Of a stretch of 64,000 nt of DNA, positions 1 to 10,359 are shown one piece after another. The notes under the pieces are model-generated. The model ran no database searches. It worked only from the letters and a program-made list of their open reading frames with translations, and was not told the DNA's origin. The translations under genes were made by a program, and so were the position numbers. The stretch is from Triops longicaudatus (lineage: Eukaryota; Arthropoda; Branchiopoda; Notostraca; Triopsidae): assembly GCA_022885665.1 (NCBI GenBank), contig JAGQDJ010000159.1:59613-123612 (forward strand). The letters run 5' to 3'. Within the stretch, counting starts at the first letter, position 1. Every line of letters begins with the position of its first letter.

Positions 1-974
1 GCTACCTGAAATTCCAGTCCCTCCTCAACAAGCCGGAATAAAACTTCAAAAAATACATCTGGACCTTTGTCGTGTTCCCTAAGAACAGTTTTCTGTTACT
101 TTAAGGGCATCATCAAATATAAGTAAAATTTTGGTTTTCTTTACCAACGATGAGGCCAAACAATACGTAAAGGACCATCTTGACGCACGGAAGCGATGGA
201 ACAAGGCTCTAGTTCCAATGGGAAATACGCGATACGGCATTTGGGCTCTATGAGCTCTCTCAACCCCTTCGGCCGATGATCAGGTTGCAATTTAAAGAAT
301 GTCTTGATCGACGATAGAAAGGTATCCCTGTTGTATTTTGAATTGAAGACAACAATGTCCGCCACAAGACTACGTACATGCAAAGAAAGACAAGTGGAAA
401 GACACGAAGACTTAAAAGGTCTGAAGTGTTCTGAAGGTATTTCATGTGGTGTATATGCATACCAGGATAGTATTTGGTTGTACCCATACTGGAAGTCTCT
501 TTCTTTTCGAGCATTCTGTTCTTGTACAGGGTAAGCCAACTGGTTTTCGTGGAAATATAATATCTTAGTCAGCTTGCCCAAGTCCGGTCTAAGACTAATC
601 AGCTCAGACAGGCAAAGAACAGAGCTTGCGAATAAAATCCTAACAAATATGTACGTTAAGACCGTGCAAGAAGCCATCAAAACGGATTATTTGCCCATAA
701 TTATGCTGCGTAGGTATAGCTTGCGCAAAATGAAGAGCACTTGTACGGGCACGCCAATGCCATTTCTTTGCAGGCAGGGTATATAGTGAACAAGTATTTT
801 GACACCTGAGACCTTTTGGTGAATGACGACAGATCTTACAGATCTTAGTGGTAGCGAATGACAAAACTACTTACCAGTTAACAAAGTGTCAATCAGTTGT
901 TGATGAGATCCACCATAAAAGGGTTCTATCACAAGGAGAGATGCATCCGTACTTGTATTTGAACTTCCCGCCAT
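1..974 (-). CDS. GTDC1: tRNA-queuosine mannosyltransferase (GTDC1/QTMAN), 5' part, 3' end beyond window
   Basis: Family knowledge: this GT4-type glycosyltransferase adds mannose to queuosine in cytosolic tRNA-Asp. Coding exons read on the minus strand are 974-875, 812-695, 639-463, 369-145 and 78-1, where the window ends. The start ATG at 974-972 gives MAGSSNTSTD, then the N-terminal glycosyltransferase motif IEPFYGGSHQQL. Exon 2 encodes LPAKKWHWRARTSAL, exon 3 LRPDLGKLTKILYFHENQL and RDFQYGYNQILS, exon 4 LVADIVVFNS and PDHRPKGL, and exons 4-5 join to IVWPHRWEHDK. These are diagnostic blocks of the family in the right order. Every junction keeps phase. Introns are 62, 55, 93 and 66 nt; the 55-nt one uses a GC donor at 694-693. 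The acidic middle insert of the vertebrate protein is absent. The C-terminal half is not visible. Confidence 0.9.
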
Positions 975-3147
975 TTATTGTTATACTTCTAAATAGTTTC
1001 CAGTTAAACAAATCGACACTATCGCCGAATGCTGTGTTCTTCAAAATAATTACCTTTACGCACTGGGATTAGCTTACTCTTTAAAAAAAAAAAACGCGAG
1101 AAGACGTAGACAAAAAATTCAAACCATAAAGCACAAACCCAAACAAATCGACACGTTTTTCGGACCGAAACATCACGTGAACGACGATCTCAGCAGTAGG
1201 TGGCGTATCTGGCTTAGCCCTATTCATATCAATGACGCAATATTGATGCTACAAACGGACAAGTTCAATACGAATGCGTCGCTTCTGCTAAACGTAAGTA
1301 CATGTACTTTGAGTTAGACAATGTTTTTTTTTTCTTTTGCAAAAAAAAAAGAAGATAAAAAATAAGTACAAAATAAACCAAACACATTTGAAGCGATTTT
1401 TACAATCAGGGCAGACCAAAATGCAAGCCTTTCACTCCTCTGATTTTTACGTTTTATCAGTTTCAAAGAATGTATGTTGGTAAAGGTAACAAACTCTAAT
1501 ATTGAAAACAGACTTGTATAATTTTTCTGGGTGCTTTTTTTCAGAAATGTACCAAGTCTAATCGAATTTACGCGGATAAAGAACGCAATTGTTAATTTAA
1601 TTTTTTCGCGAGCTCAGAGCGACAAGCTCAAACTTGCGAGTATAATAAAGAAACAGTAAAATTATACAGTCGGTTTATTCAGTAACTGTCAAAAGAAATA
1701 TAATCTCGAGATAGAGCACTCGTTTCTTTCGAACTGTAAATGAAGAGCGAGCGTGCTCAAGAATTTTATGATAAGCGGACGAGCGAGCCCTCTCATTTTT
1801 AAAATGAATGCCCTGCAGCTTTGGCGCTCCGCACTCGCAGAAAAAGGCATTAACTCTTCTTTCCTAAAAACTCAACAAAAATAGTGAATAGTTACTGAAA
1901 ATAAATAAAAACTCGAAGGAGCAATCGAGCTCGTCGCTCATGTCAATTCGAGCGTGCTCGCGAGCAGGAAGTTCGTTGTAATGGACTCGATATATTGTTC
2001 AACGGACTCGATATAATGAAATTCTACTATAGCTGTAAGTCAAGTAAATAAAAATTACGAAACCATAGTCCAATTCAAATGAAATAGGAATCAATTTAAA
2101 TTTGGTATCCAATTAGACATGAGTTCTGCCTGGTTTGGCAAACAAAAAAATATAATTAATGTAAAAAATATTAGGTCAGCAATTATAAAAAATATTAGGT
2201 TAGTGACCCCTATATGAGGTGAATGTTGTGCAAAGAACATTATGAAGGGGGAACTATTCATGCTGTCGGCAATGCATTGCACGTAATCCAGAAATCAAAA
2301 TCACGTCTTTTCGTAGGCGTAAGCAGTCCAATTTCAACAAACAAGACGGGACTAGATATTTTTGATAACCTGACGTTCGCTACTTGACAGTATATAAACT
2401 TGTCAAGCTAGTTTGGCAATAACAGGTATGAAACTTTTACAACGGTCCTGGCCTTTGCTGGCGATCGATTTTATTAAATGTTTCATAACGTTTCATGTAC
2501 CAGATTCTACAACAGTGGAGCGCAATCATTCATCCCTACGTGTGTTAATAACCGCTGCTTTAATAGCTTAGAAAATATAACTGTAGTATGGATCCAAACA
2601 AGAATGTTAAGAATCTTAAAATACTATAGGGAAAGTTCAAATATTTTATCGTAAAATGCTAATACACGATACACCAATAGGCGAAAGACTATGTTGTTTT
2701 TTTTATTATTTCTTTTTTTTTTAAAAAAAAAGAAAGAAAGGCAATGGCCATAACCACGCAGAATGTACCCAGACTCGTCGATGGAGAATTTTAGCGTTCA
2801 GTGAAGTATGTATTTTCGTGTCATGTAAGTAACTGTAAAAGACAAAGTAAATTTTAAAAAATCCTTTTACAAGAATGCAAAACATAAGGTGAAAAACGAA
2901 CATATGCAAGGCCCCCTTGTCCTAAATCTGGCATGAGACCCTTTGACGTTCAGCCGCATCATAGGTTACTTCTTTCCTTCGCAAGACAATTTCATATACG
3001 TTTGCCGCATTCACACATAACATAGGAAAAAATAAAAGATGCCGTTAACCGGGCAACACAGTACTACATTATCAGATAATCAACGCCATTTTGAAGTAGT
3101 TACAGTACAAAAAATCAATTCAATTCGAAACTATAACAGCATCCATA
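975..3147. other. Intergenic, AT-rich, with possible transposon relics
   Basis: This stretch lies upstream of GTDC1 and downstream of UBE2Q. No reading frame longer than about 60 codons resembles a protein. Between roughly 1607 and 1968 there is a cluster of GAGCGAG/GCTCGC words in inverted orientation. At 1984-2030 a CTCGATATA-containing sequence resembles pogo-type termini. Poly-A/T tracts occur near 1082, 1325 and 2700. The 3' UTR of UBE2Q must lie in its right part; I saw no clear AATAAA on the minus strand there. Confidence 0.5.
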
Positions 3148-4999
3148 TTAACCATCCTCCTTGGGAGGCGTAAACCAGCCTATAAATTAATTTTTCATGA
3201 GTACAAAACGTAGGACTACTTAACAGAATTACCGTTCTTTTCGTGTATCTGGACCAAGGATTTGAAGGATTGTTGAGCTCTTGCTAAGCTGTACTGACCC
3301 TGCTTACATAAATCGATTGTTAAAATAAAGACTACTATGGCAACACTGAAAACCTTACTTTCGTAGCGCCGAATTGAATCCGTGCTTTGCCCTTCACTAA
3401 AGTAGCGGCAATTTGCATAATGAGAGCTTCTACTGTGTAAGCTGAACTCCAGCCTTGCTTAGTAAGCAGTTCCATGCATATGGCTCCACCCACTAACACG
3501 TAACCCCCTTGTATCATAGGATAAACGACTCGCACGAATGGAGGTTCAAACGGATATTGCTCCTACAAAGAAAATGACGGCTTTAACTTTCCCATAACGA
3601 AATTGCTCATTACCTTAAAGAGAATGTTCAACATTATATAATCTTTGCCCTCTTTTTCCTTTAACAAAATGAGGTCACTATGAAGAGGCGAATCGGAATC
3701 TACTGTCATCAGCCTGACGTTCCATTCGTACAAACTGTCATTCATAAGCTCGACGCTGTAAATACCTGTAAAAGTTATACCAATGAATATCACAACAATA
3801 CGCCCTTTTTGCAGTTGCTGCCTGGATTGTTACCTTTCTTGAAACTATCAGATCGGTAAATATCACGTAATTCTTTCATTAACCTATCGGTCGCTTGGAC
3901 AGAGCCAGAAACAGAGCCCTTCAAATAGTCTTGGCGTTGATTTTGTCTGAGTCTCTCCAAGGTAGCAAAGTGCTCCGTACCTATGTCCTCTTCCTGGAAA
4001 CCAGAGAAGGAAACATCATTAGAACCCTCTTGAAATGCGGAAAGGAAAGTCGTACCTTTTCTTTGTTGCTAGGAGTGGCATCCTCCATTTCAATGTGTAA
4101 CTCCTCGTCAACGTCTTCCAACTCGTCGTCGTCGCTATCCTCCACTTCCATGCCGGCGTCATCGTCCACATTCAAATCTGGCGATCGCGAAATGGCACCA
4201 CGATCACTCCACGAACCAGCTGAACCCGAAGAACCTTCGCCTTGTTCAGAACCATGTCCTGTAAGAGTTTACAACTGGGCCATGAACGACAATATATCAT
4301 TATGCCATCATTCGTACCTGAACTTGAAGCATAACCCTGAGAAGTTTCTCCTTCACCAGATCTGGAGGAGGAAGTTGGCCACGGCAAGGTGACTGGATTG
4401 ACAGCTAAACTGTCAAGATCGGGTGGTTCAGGAACACCATTGATGTGGCAGAGTTCTCGGACGAGGATTTTTACTTGTTGTAAGATCTAAAAACCAATAT
4501 TACACAGAAACCTGTTAAAATACTGAAATACTGTCCAACTTTTTAAATTTGCGTAACAAGCGTAATTTTCCCGATGCTTACGTGGTTCTGACGCCCTGTA
4601 GTGTTGCTAAGGATTTGAACAGCATTTGTTATGGATGGGTCTTCTACGTCAGCAAACCATACGGGTGGTGTGGAAGGGTAGGTCTCCTAAAAAAGTCCCA
4701 AGCAATTAATAGTATGGACCAAGATTTCTTTTACGCCATAGGAAGCGGCACAGGCAACACGGGTCAAACAAAGCAAACGTTTTCCCAATTTTTCTAAGAA
4801 TAATCCCATCACTTTCCATACCAATAAAGATACTCACTGTAATATTTGCATGAATGGCATATCGTTTGTTGTTTTTCCCAATAAAATTACATGTTAACTC
4901 ATCAACACTGGCCGACACAATCTGAAAGCGTTCGTGGGACTTGTGGAAAAAGGCTTCTAGGGCTTTTATTTCAAGCTTTAAATTGTTCAAACACGCCAT
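3148..4999 (-). CDS. UBE2Q: Ubiquitin-conjugating enzyme E2 Q (UBE2Q1/Q2 homologue)
   Basis: An E2 enzyme that carries ubiquitin as a thioester and passes it to substrates with an E3. Nine coding exons on the minus strand: 4999-4838, 4686-4582, 4486-4318, 4258-4056, 3993-3834, 3765-3614, 3562-3359, 3299-3233, 3179-3148. All phases agree and give 417 residues. The N-terminal RWD-like part (residues 1 to about 110) has HERFQIVSASVDELTCNF and YPSTPPVWFADVEDPS. A very acidic linker follows (residues about 165-210). The catalytic UBC fold begins near KELRDIYRSDSFKKGIYSVE. The active-site cysteine is Cys346 in GGAICMELLTKQGWSS, as in human UBE2Q. The protein ends GWFTPPKEDG, matching the vertebrate C terminus. 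Introns are small (53-151 nt). Whether it is closer to Q1 or Q2 cannot be decided. Confidence 0.95.
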
Positions 5000-5552
5000 G
5001 GATGGTATTTCTAATCACAACACTGAACGAAAATTGAAACTTAACGCATTTCAAGTCGCTTGAACAACGGTGCTTCACAGTCTCAATGAATTTAGGCTGC
5101 CTCGACTCAGAAAATGGCTGGCCCGATTAGCACCCAAAAGCCAAACCCGCTATGAGACCTTCAACTCGGCGGAACCGCAGCGACAAGAGCGGGTAATTCA
5201 AAAGCAGTTGTTCGGCAACCTGTTAAAGTGCCAAAGGCACCCCCGTACCTAGGGGGGGGAGGGGGGTATAGGAGTTTAACCCCAAAATGTTACATTTATA
5301 TGGTGAGCATAAAGCGACCAGAAAGTGTCCAACAAAATTGTATATTGACCACCCCACTCGAACAAAAATCCTGGGTATGGCCCTGGACAAAGGTAGGCTA
5401 CCTTCTTTTGTTTTGCGTTCTTTTCCATATTAGATTAATGTTATTTACAAGAGTTGTATTTCGAATATTTTTCTTACAGCATCAATAACATAAATAATTG
5501 GGTAGATTTTTACAGTTTAGTCGTCGCGAAATTTGTCGTAAAATGTGCGAGT
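5000..5552. other. Intergenic between UBE2Q and C3orf38 homologue
   Basis: This is the promoter side of UBE2Q (right of 4999) and the 3' side of the C3orf38 homologue. It contains the hAT-type inverted-repeat element at 5238-5385. No other coding sequence is supported. Confidence 0.5.
5238..5385. mobile_element. hAT-type non-autonomous element (MITE), about 148 bp
   Basis: The left end reads CACCCCCGTACCTAGG. The right end, reverse-complemented, reads CAGGGCCATACCCAGG. They match at 11 of 16 positions and follow the CA..GCC-type pattern of hAT termini. The flanks are imperfect 8-bp direct repeats, gccaaagg at left and gacaaagg at right, as expected of hAT target-site duplication. There is no internal coding capacity. 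G-runs lie just inside the left end. Confidence 0.5.
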
Positions 5553-7749
5553 CTATGAGGCTAACAAGGAAGGAGGATGATGTCCTGCAGGTGCTTCTCT
5601 CATTTTCAAAGTGGTGGTTTTAATCTTCCACTTGTTATCAGACATAGGGTCTCTAGCTATACCGAAGCTTTGTTCGAACAATCCTTTAAGTGCAGTGCTT
5701 TGATGAATCGTTCCATGAACCAGCACTAAAACCAAGCCGTGGGGGTCTTCATAGCTTGTCACTCCTTGAGGAACATTTGGATTGAGTAAAATATTGGGCA
5801 CTTTCAGCAAGTTAACAATAGTGTAAGCAACGTCAGCGGCTCCTGATGCTGTAATTGTTTGGTGCACTCCTTGAGGGTCGGCTACTGTTATAATTGTAAC
5901 ATTTAACTGAGCGTCTGGCCAGAAGTGATGAGGTCCGAAATTGTCGACCCCTGTATTGGCAAACGGAGGCTGGTTAAGCATTGTGTAAAACCAATTCACA
6001 AAGTGAATTGGAAGGGAGTCCACGCTCTGCTGTTCTGGCTCTCTGTTACCGTAGCCTGCGTTTTCAACCTCATCTTCCACTTTCTGTAAGGAAAAAAAGT
6101 TACACTACATTAAAAAATGAAAGGTAAATACAAAAACTAAATAATTGATTGAGTTGAGTAAGTAATACGAGTATTGTGTACAGTGTAACTTGAAGACTAT
6201 ACTAACGATGTAAGCTTATTAAATTTTCAGGAGTTTTAATTTTTAGTGCTCGTTTGGTTATTTTACTTGGTGAACCTTGAAACTACATCTGAAGAGACTT
6301 ATTGTTTAGCAAACTGACAAATTACCCTAATGAAAATAACATTCCTTCTTTTTCAACCACACAAGAAATCTCCCATATCTTTAGTACGAACTTCTAGCAA
6401 AACTGCATTTGGCCAAAAATTGGGCTGTAGTTTTTTGTTGTTATTTTTCTAAGGGATTTCGCACAAGCTCATGTGGCAATACGACGATAAAAAACGGCGC
6501 CCTGGGACTGAAAATGGGACACCCTCTTCAGGCAGATTGATGGCACAGAAGTTTGCTAGTCTTGTAAGCTGCTCAATAGAGACACGCCATACCTGGGACA
6601 GTAGATATGCTAAAGTGCATTCTCGGATTCCAGGTTTTTAAAGGCAGACTGACATTGCCGGTTCTATAATTTAGAATACACCTCTGTAGCAAATTGGGCA
6701 CCAGTCCCACTCAAAAAGAAGGAAATCACCAACCGAAGGCTACTATTCCTTCAATGCGGGCAGAAAAAACGGGGGGGGGGGGGGGGGNNNNNNNNNNNNN
6801 NNNNGGGGGGACGCAAAGCGGCAGAAAAAAAACATCAGTCTGAGTTAGAGAGCCCTTACTTTCTGAACTTTCGATCACCATATGATTCAGCAGTAGAATA
6901 TCATGTCGGCCGCACCGAGCTAGCAACTGCTGTGTTCACTTGGGCAGCCCTTACCAGTCCTGATTCAATTTTATCACGATACGCAATACATTAACACCAT
7001 TAAGTGATGCTTAGTTCGCACTACAGCCTGTACTAAAACCTGTAAACTTAATCTAAGTTAACTTATTTAATGTAAAATAAACCAAATCGGAATAGTAAAT
7101 TTAAATTTACCTCGCTACAGTCGGTGGTTTCAAATTCACTCCAATACCCAGTTACGAGGTTGACTAGTGTATCCTTATCGGCATTGGCTGCTACGCGGAT
7201 TCTTTCAGTTATGCAGTATGCCATCAATACGTCCCTCTTAATTTTCTTCCTCTGCAAAAGCTCCTTTGTCTTTGAAGTTTGCGATATAATGATATCAATG
7301 GCATCTGGAAGAGAAAAGCCGAAACACGTTATTTAAACCTGTGAACGAGATGTGGCAATTTTTATGTTTTAATTTTTAAACCTGGGTATGTTTAGGTGTA
7401 GCCTAAATAGAAATTAGGCAACACGAAAATACAGCCGAGTCCACGCTCATGAAAATCATGTAAATGTATAATCCAAACAATTTCATAGTATGTCGGTTAT
7501 CCAGCACGAAGTATAAAGCGACTTGGCTTAAAGTTTTACTTAGCTCAACTGTATTTTACGGTACCTGAGCCTTGTCAACTAAGCTTACTTAGTGTATAAC
7601 GAAAATGAAAGTGAAAATAAAACATTACCTAACACAGAGTCTGGAACAACAGTTCGCTTAGTTACAGTAGCAGCGATAGCATGGAGATCTGCAGGCTCTA
7701 AGCGTTTGAGCAAATGTGTAATACCCTTCTTCTCTTTTTCTGTCAGCAT
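5553..7749 (-). CDS. C3orf38 homologue (DUF4518 protein)
   Basis: Family knowledge: an animal protein of poorly known function with an NTF2-like C-terminal domain; the human protein has been linked to apoptosis. Three coding exons: 7749-7629, 7304-7111, 6083-5553, in phase, giving 281 residues (human about 329). Exon 1 encodes MLTEKEKKGITHLLKRLEPA. Exon 2 encodes LLQRKKIKRDVLMAYCI and ADKDTLVNLVTGYW. Exon 3 has the best family blocks: HFVNWFYTMLNQ, FGPHHFWPDAQL, DPHGLVLVLVHGTIH, LFEQSFGIARDP and WKIKTTTLKM. The start ATG lies 167 bp from the oppositely transcribed heme oxygenase start, so the two probably share a promoter. Intron 2 (6084-7110) holds the sequence gap. Identification is by recalled family similarity. 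Confidence 0.88.
6084..7110 (-). other. Intron 2 of the C3orf38 homologue with assembly gap
   Basis: A 1.03 kb intron bounded by GT at 7110-7109 (minus strand) and AG at 6085-6084. It contains a poly-G tract, 17 N bases at 6788-6804, then more G. The similar words GCGGGCAGAAAAAAC and GCGGCAGAAAAAAAAC flank the gap. Nothing coding is visible. Confidence 0.7.
6770..6810. repeat. Poly-G homopolymer interrupted by 17 unknown bases
   Basis: A G run leads into Ns at 6788-6804 and resumes as six Gs. The true length is unknown. This is probably a sequencing or assembly failure over a G homopolymer. Confidence 0.85.
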
Positions 7750-7916
7750 GGTTATTATTTGTTTTGAATTGTATACATGTGGCCTGCGGTGTGATTGGAA
7801 ATTGTTTTTCTGCAGAAGTTACTCGAAGAATTTCTAGATGGCCCTAGTGTCCAATTCATACTGACCAAATCAAAACAAAATAATTTCGTAGGAAATTTGA
7901 AATATTGTCAGTGACA
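7750..7916. promoter_or_regulatory. Bidirectional promoter, C3orf38 homologue and heme oxygenase
   Basis: Only 167 bp separate the two divergent start codons (7749 minus, 7917 plus), so both 5' UTRs and any core promoters lie inside. No TATA box is evident. The role is inferred from geometry. Confidence 0.6.
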
Positions 7917-9263
7917 ATGACATCGACATCACAACCGAGTTTTGGTAAACGAATGCGCGTGGCAACACGAGGCATTCATGACGTTAGTGACACCTTGGTA
8001 ACCGTTAAATTGGGAATCGGTAAGTTGAATTCGTAAATGTACTTTTATGTCAGAAAAAAAGCTCCCTAATCTTGGTACAGCCCAAGTCTTGGTCAAGTCT
8101 TTTGGCCGTAGCTGGTATTGTGATAGCTACAAGTATCCAATTCCACTGATTTTTTTTCTGGCATTATAGTACTTAATTGCAAGTAATAGTAAATGTACGT
8201 TTATCAACTACAGCAGAATCTCGCTGTAATGTACCTATTTAAAACAAAAAACTCTTCCGTATTGAAAATTTTTATAGCAGGCGCCTTTTCAGTACATGTA
8301 CATACGCCTCGTTAAATTAAAGAGGCCCATAAATTCCGTCATTCTTTGCCGAGAGTTCTTTATAGCGAGGCTTTTCTGTACATTGCGAGCTTGTCGAGCT
8401 AGCTTCGAATTCTTTTAACGGATCGAGTTTCTCGCCCTTAATAATTCAGGGAAACTTGATCAAATCTTTTGTTTATTTCCGTTCGATTATTTTCATCAAA
8501 TTCAACTCTTAGCTTTGCTTTGTCTCAAATACTGTCGAAACTTTTTTAAACGTTCGTGGGTCTTCTGTAACTAATGCTTAAAATCTGAAACGTTCTTTTT
8601 TGTTGCTTATGTGGCACAGCTGTGACGGACGATGGAGTATGGGCCGAAGGAATCCTCGTGTTTTATGAGGTCTTCAAATACCTTGAAGAAGCAATGGATA
8701 GACTGGGGCATACGCTGATTGGAGACCTGGACATACCAGGGATGCGGCGAACACATGCCTTCGAAACGGACTTGAAATTGTATTTGGGGAATGAGTGGCA
8801 GAAAGATTACCAGCCAAGAGCCGAAGTTTTGGCCTATCTTAACCATTTGATAAAGCTCGAAGAAACCGATCCTCACATGTTGATAGCTTACATTTACCAT
8901 TTGTACATGGGTCTTTTCTCCGGAGGTCAAATTTTGCGGAAAAAACGCGAGTTGGAAATCCGGTTGAAACTGAAAAAACGCGTCGATCTAGGTGAAGGGG
9001 AAGCCCTCACAGATTTCGGTAATGTAAACGTCGCATCCTTGAAAAAGCGTATGGCAGACGCAATAGAAAAGATCGCAGTTGAGCTAGGTCCCGAAGAACA
9101 GGAGAAATTGATTGAAGAAAGCAAAAACGTGTTTCGTCTCAATAATGCTATGATACGAACAATTCGTGGAACCAACCAGGTAATATGGAATAAGGTTGCC
9201 AAGGTAGCTGCAACTGTTATCCCTTGTGTTGTTGCCTGGTACATAGTCAAACGCTGGTTTTAA
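7917..9263 (+). CDS. HO: Heme oxygenase, membrane-anchored, insect-type active site
   Basis: Oxidatively opens heme to biliverdin, CO and iron at the ER membrane. Two coding exons, 7917-8019 and 8620-9263, join in phase to 248 residues. Exon 1 carries the heme-ligand region MRVATRGIHDVSDTLV, with proximal His21. Exon 2 carries WAEGILVFYEVFKYLEEAMDR and the distal-helix motif YMGLFSGGQIL (residues about 130-140). A C-terminal hydrophobic anchor spans about 228-248 and ends KRWF. Against mammalian GDLSGGQ, the catalytic aspartate position (human Asp140) is Leu133 here. Family knowledge: this feature is shared with Drosophila heme oxygenase, which is less regiospecific. The single 600-nt intron contains a pogo-like MITE. 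The stop codon is 106 bp from that of syntaxin-18 on the other strand. Confidence 0.95.
8211..8378. mobile_element. pogo/Tc1-mariner-like MITE in the heme oxygenase intron
   Basis: Terminal inverted repeats CAGCAGAATCTCGCTGTAA at left and CAGAAAAGCCTCGCTATAA at right (reverse-complemented) bound 168 bp. TA dinucleotides flank it at 8209-8210 and 8379-8380, the target duplication of this superfamily. The CTCG(C/T)TRTAA core is typical of pogo/Tigger termini. No coding capacity. Confidence 0.65.
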
Positions 9264-9369
9264 AGCCTTTTGTATTTCACAACATCATAGTCTCTTGTTA
9301 TAATTTGTAAATATTGGAAAGGATAGTAAATATGAAACATTTTAAGGATACGTTTTAATTTCGTATGTT

Positions 9370-10359
9370 TTAATCATTGTACCAATCTAAGAAAAGTAGG
9401 GAGAAAGACATAACAATGATGAAGAACAAGATAGCTACTCGAAGCCCGGCGTTATTCTGCATAGCTTGTCGGAGTTGCTCGTTTCCTTCTTTAATGTTTT
9501 CCGTCGCCCCCACGGTGGTAGTGGCTATCCTATCTATATCTTTCTCCTGTTCCAAAACTTTTTCCGTGAAAGTCTGTTGTAGTTCAGCAATTTTAATAAC
9601 GCGACCCTGCAACTGCCGAACTTCTTCGTTCAAACTGTTAAGCTCGTTAAAAAGCTGGGCATTTTCTAGTTCCAACATCTGCTGCTCGTCTGCTGACAAA
9701 GGCTCGTCTTGCAAACCGTAGTTCCAACTATCCAAAGCCTGGTCGTTTTCTTCCGCTTGGAAACTTTGACTTCGCGGTTTCGTTGGGTCCGTTTGATTAT
9801 TTTCAACCTCACTCCCAAATGTTTTTCCTCCATCGTACTTTCGGGCAGGTTTGACACTAGGTTCCAAATGCGTCATCCGCTGGAGTTCCAATTTACGTTT
9901 CACGTGGATTGCTCGCTGTTCGGTATACATTTTACACACAGCTTTGAGGTAATTGTCCAGCAATTCGGTGACAATCTGTCGATGCGCTTGAGTTTGACTG
10001 TTCCCCTTGACCCGGCTGTGTTCTTTCTTAAACTCTTGAATAAGCTGAGCACAGGTTTTCACAATCAGCTGTGCTGCCCGGTCGATTTCTTCCCGATCTG
10101 TGTCGGTGAGCGCTGAATCTTCTCGTAAGAACTGACTACTAGTGCTCAAATACGCTTTTTTGTTTTCCAGAAGAAAATCCTTGAGCTTTGTAATATTCGT
10201 AAGTACTTCTTTCGAAAGAGCATTAAATCTCGCCTCGACAGGTCCACGACTGCTAGGAAGTATACGTGACTTTTCTGGCTCCGGGGATGCAATTCCCAAG
10301 GCTTTGTTCCGTGTGTTCATAGTCTTCACACAGGCTTTAAACAACGGCGTGATATCCAT
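9370..10359 (-). CDS. STX18: Syntaxin-18 (ER Qa-SNARE), single exon
   Basis: Qa-SNARE for Golgi-to-ER retrograde fusion, acting with SEC20, USE1 and SEC22. One uninterrupted 329-codon frame. The ATG at 10359 was chosen because MDITPLFKACVKTMNTRNKA matches the family N terminus; upstream in-frame codons look like 5' UTR. Features: N-terminal helical domain with LRDFLLE-like KLKDFLLENKKAYL (residues about 58-75) and YLKAVCKMYTEQRAIHVKRK; a variable acidic linker; then the SNARE motif (about 240-300) with LQQTFTEKVLEQEKDIDRI, whose Q is the zero layer, and VGATENIKEGNEQLRQA. The tail anchor VAILFFIIVMSFSLLFLDWY sits at the extreme C terminus. No intron is present, in contrast to neighbours. Convergent with heme oxygenase, so the 3' UTRs probably overlap. 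Confidence 0.95.
   Translation of the reverse strand: MDITPLFKACVKTMNTRNKALGIASPEPEKSRILPSSRGPVEARFNALSKEVLTNITKLKDFLLENKKAYLSTSSQFLREDSALTDTDREEIDRAAQLIVKTCAQLIQEFKKEHSRVKGNSQTQAHRQIVTELLDNYLKAVCKMYTEQRAIHVKRKLELQRMTHLEPSVKPARKYDGGKTFGSEVENNQTDPTKPRSQSFQAEENDQALDSWNYGLQDEPLSADEQQMLELENAQLFNELNSLNEEVRQLQGRVIKIAELQQTFTEKVLEQEKDIDRIATTTVGATENIKEGNEQLRQAMQNNAGLRVAILFFIIVMSFSLLFLDWYND

Noticed and set aside
3895..4392. 165-codon plus-strand frame over UBE2Q
   Set aside because: Ser-rich antisense shadow of the acidic UBE2Q linker.
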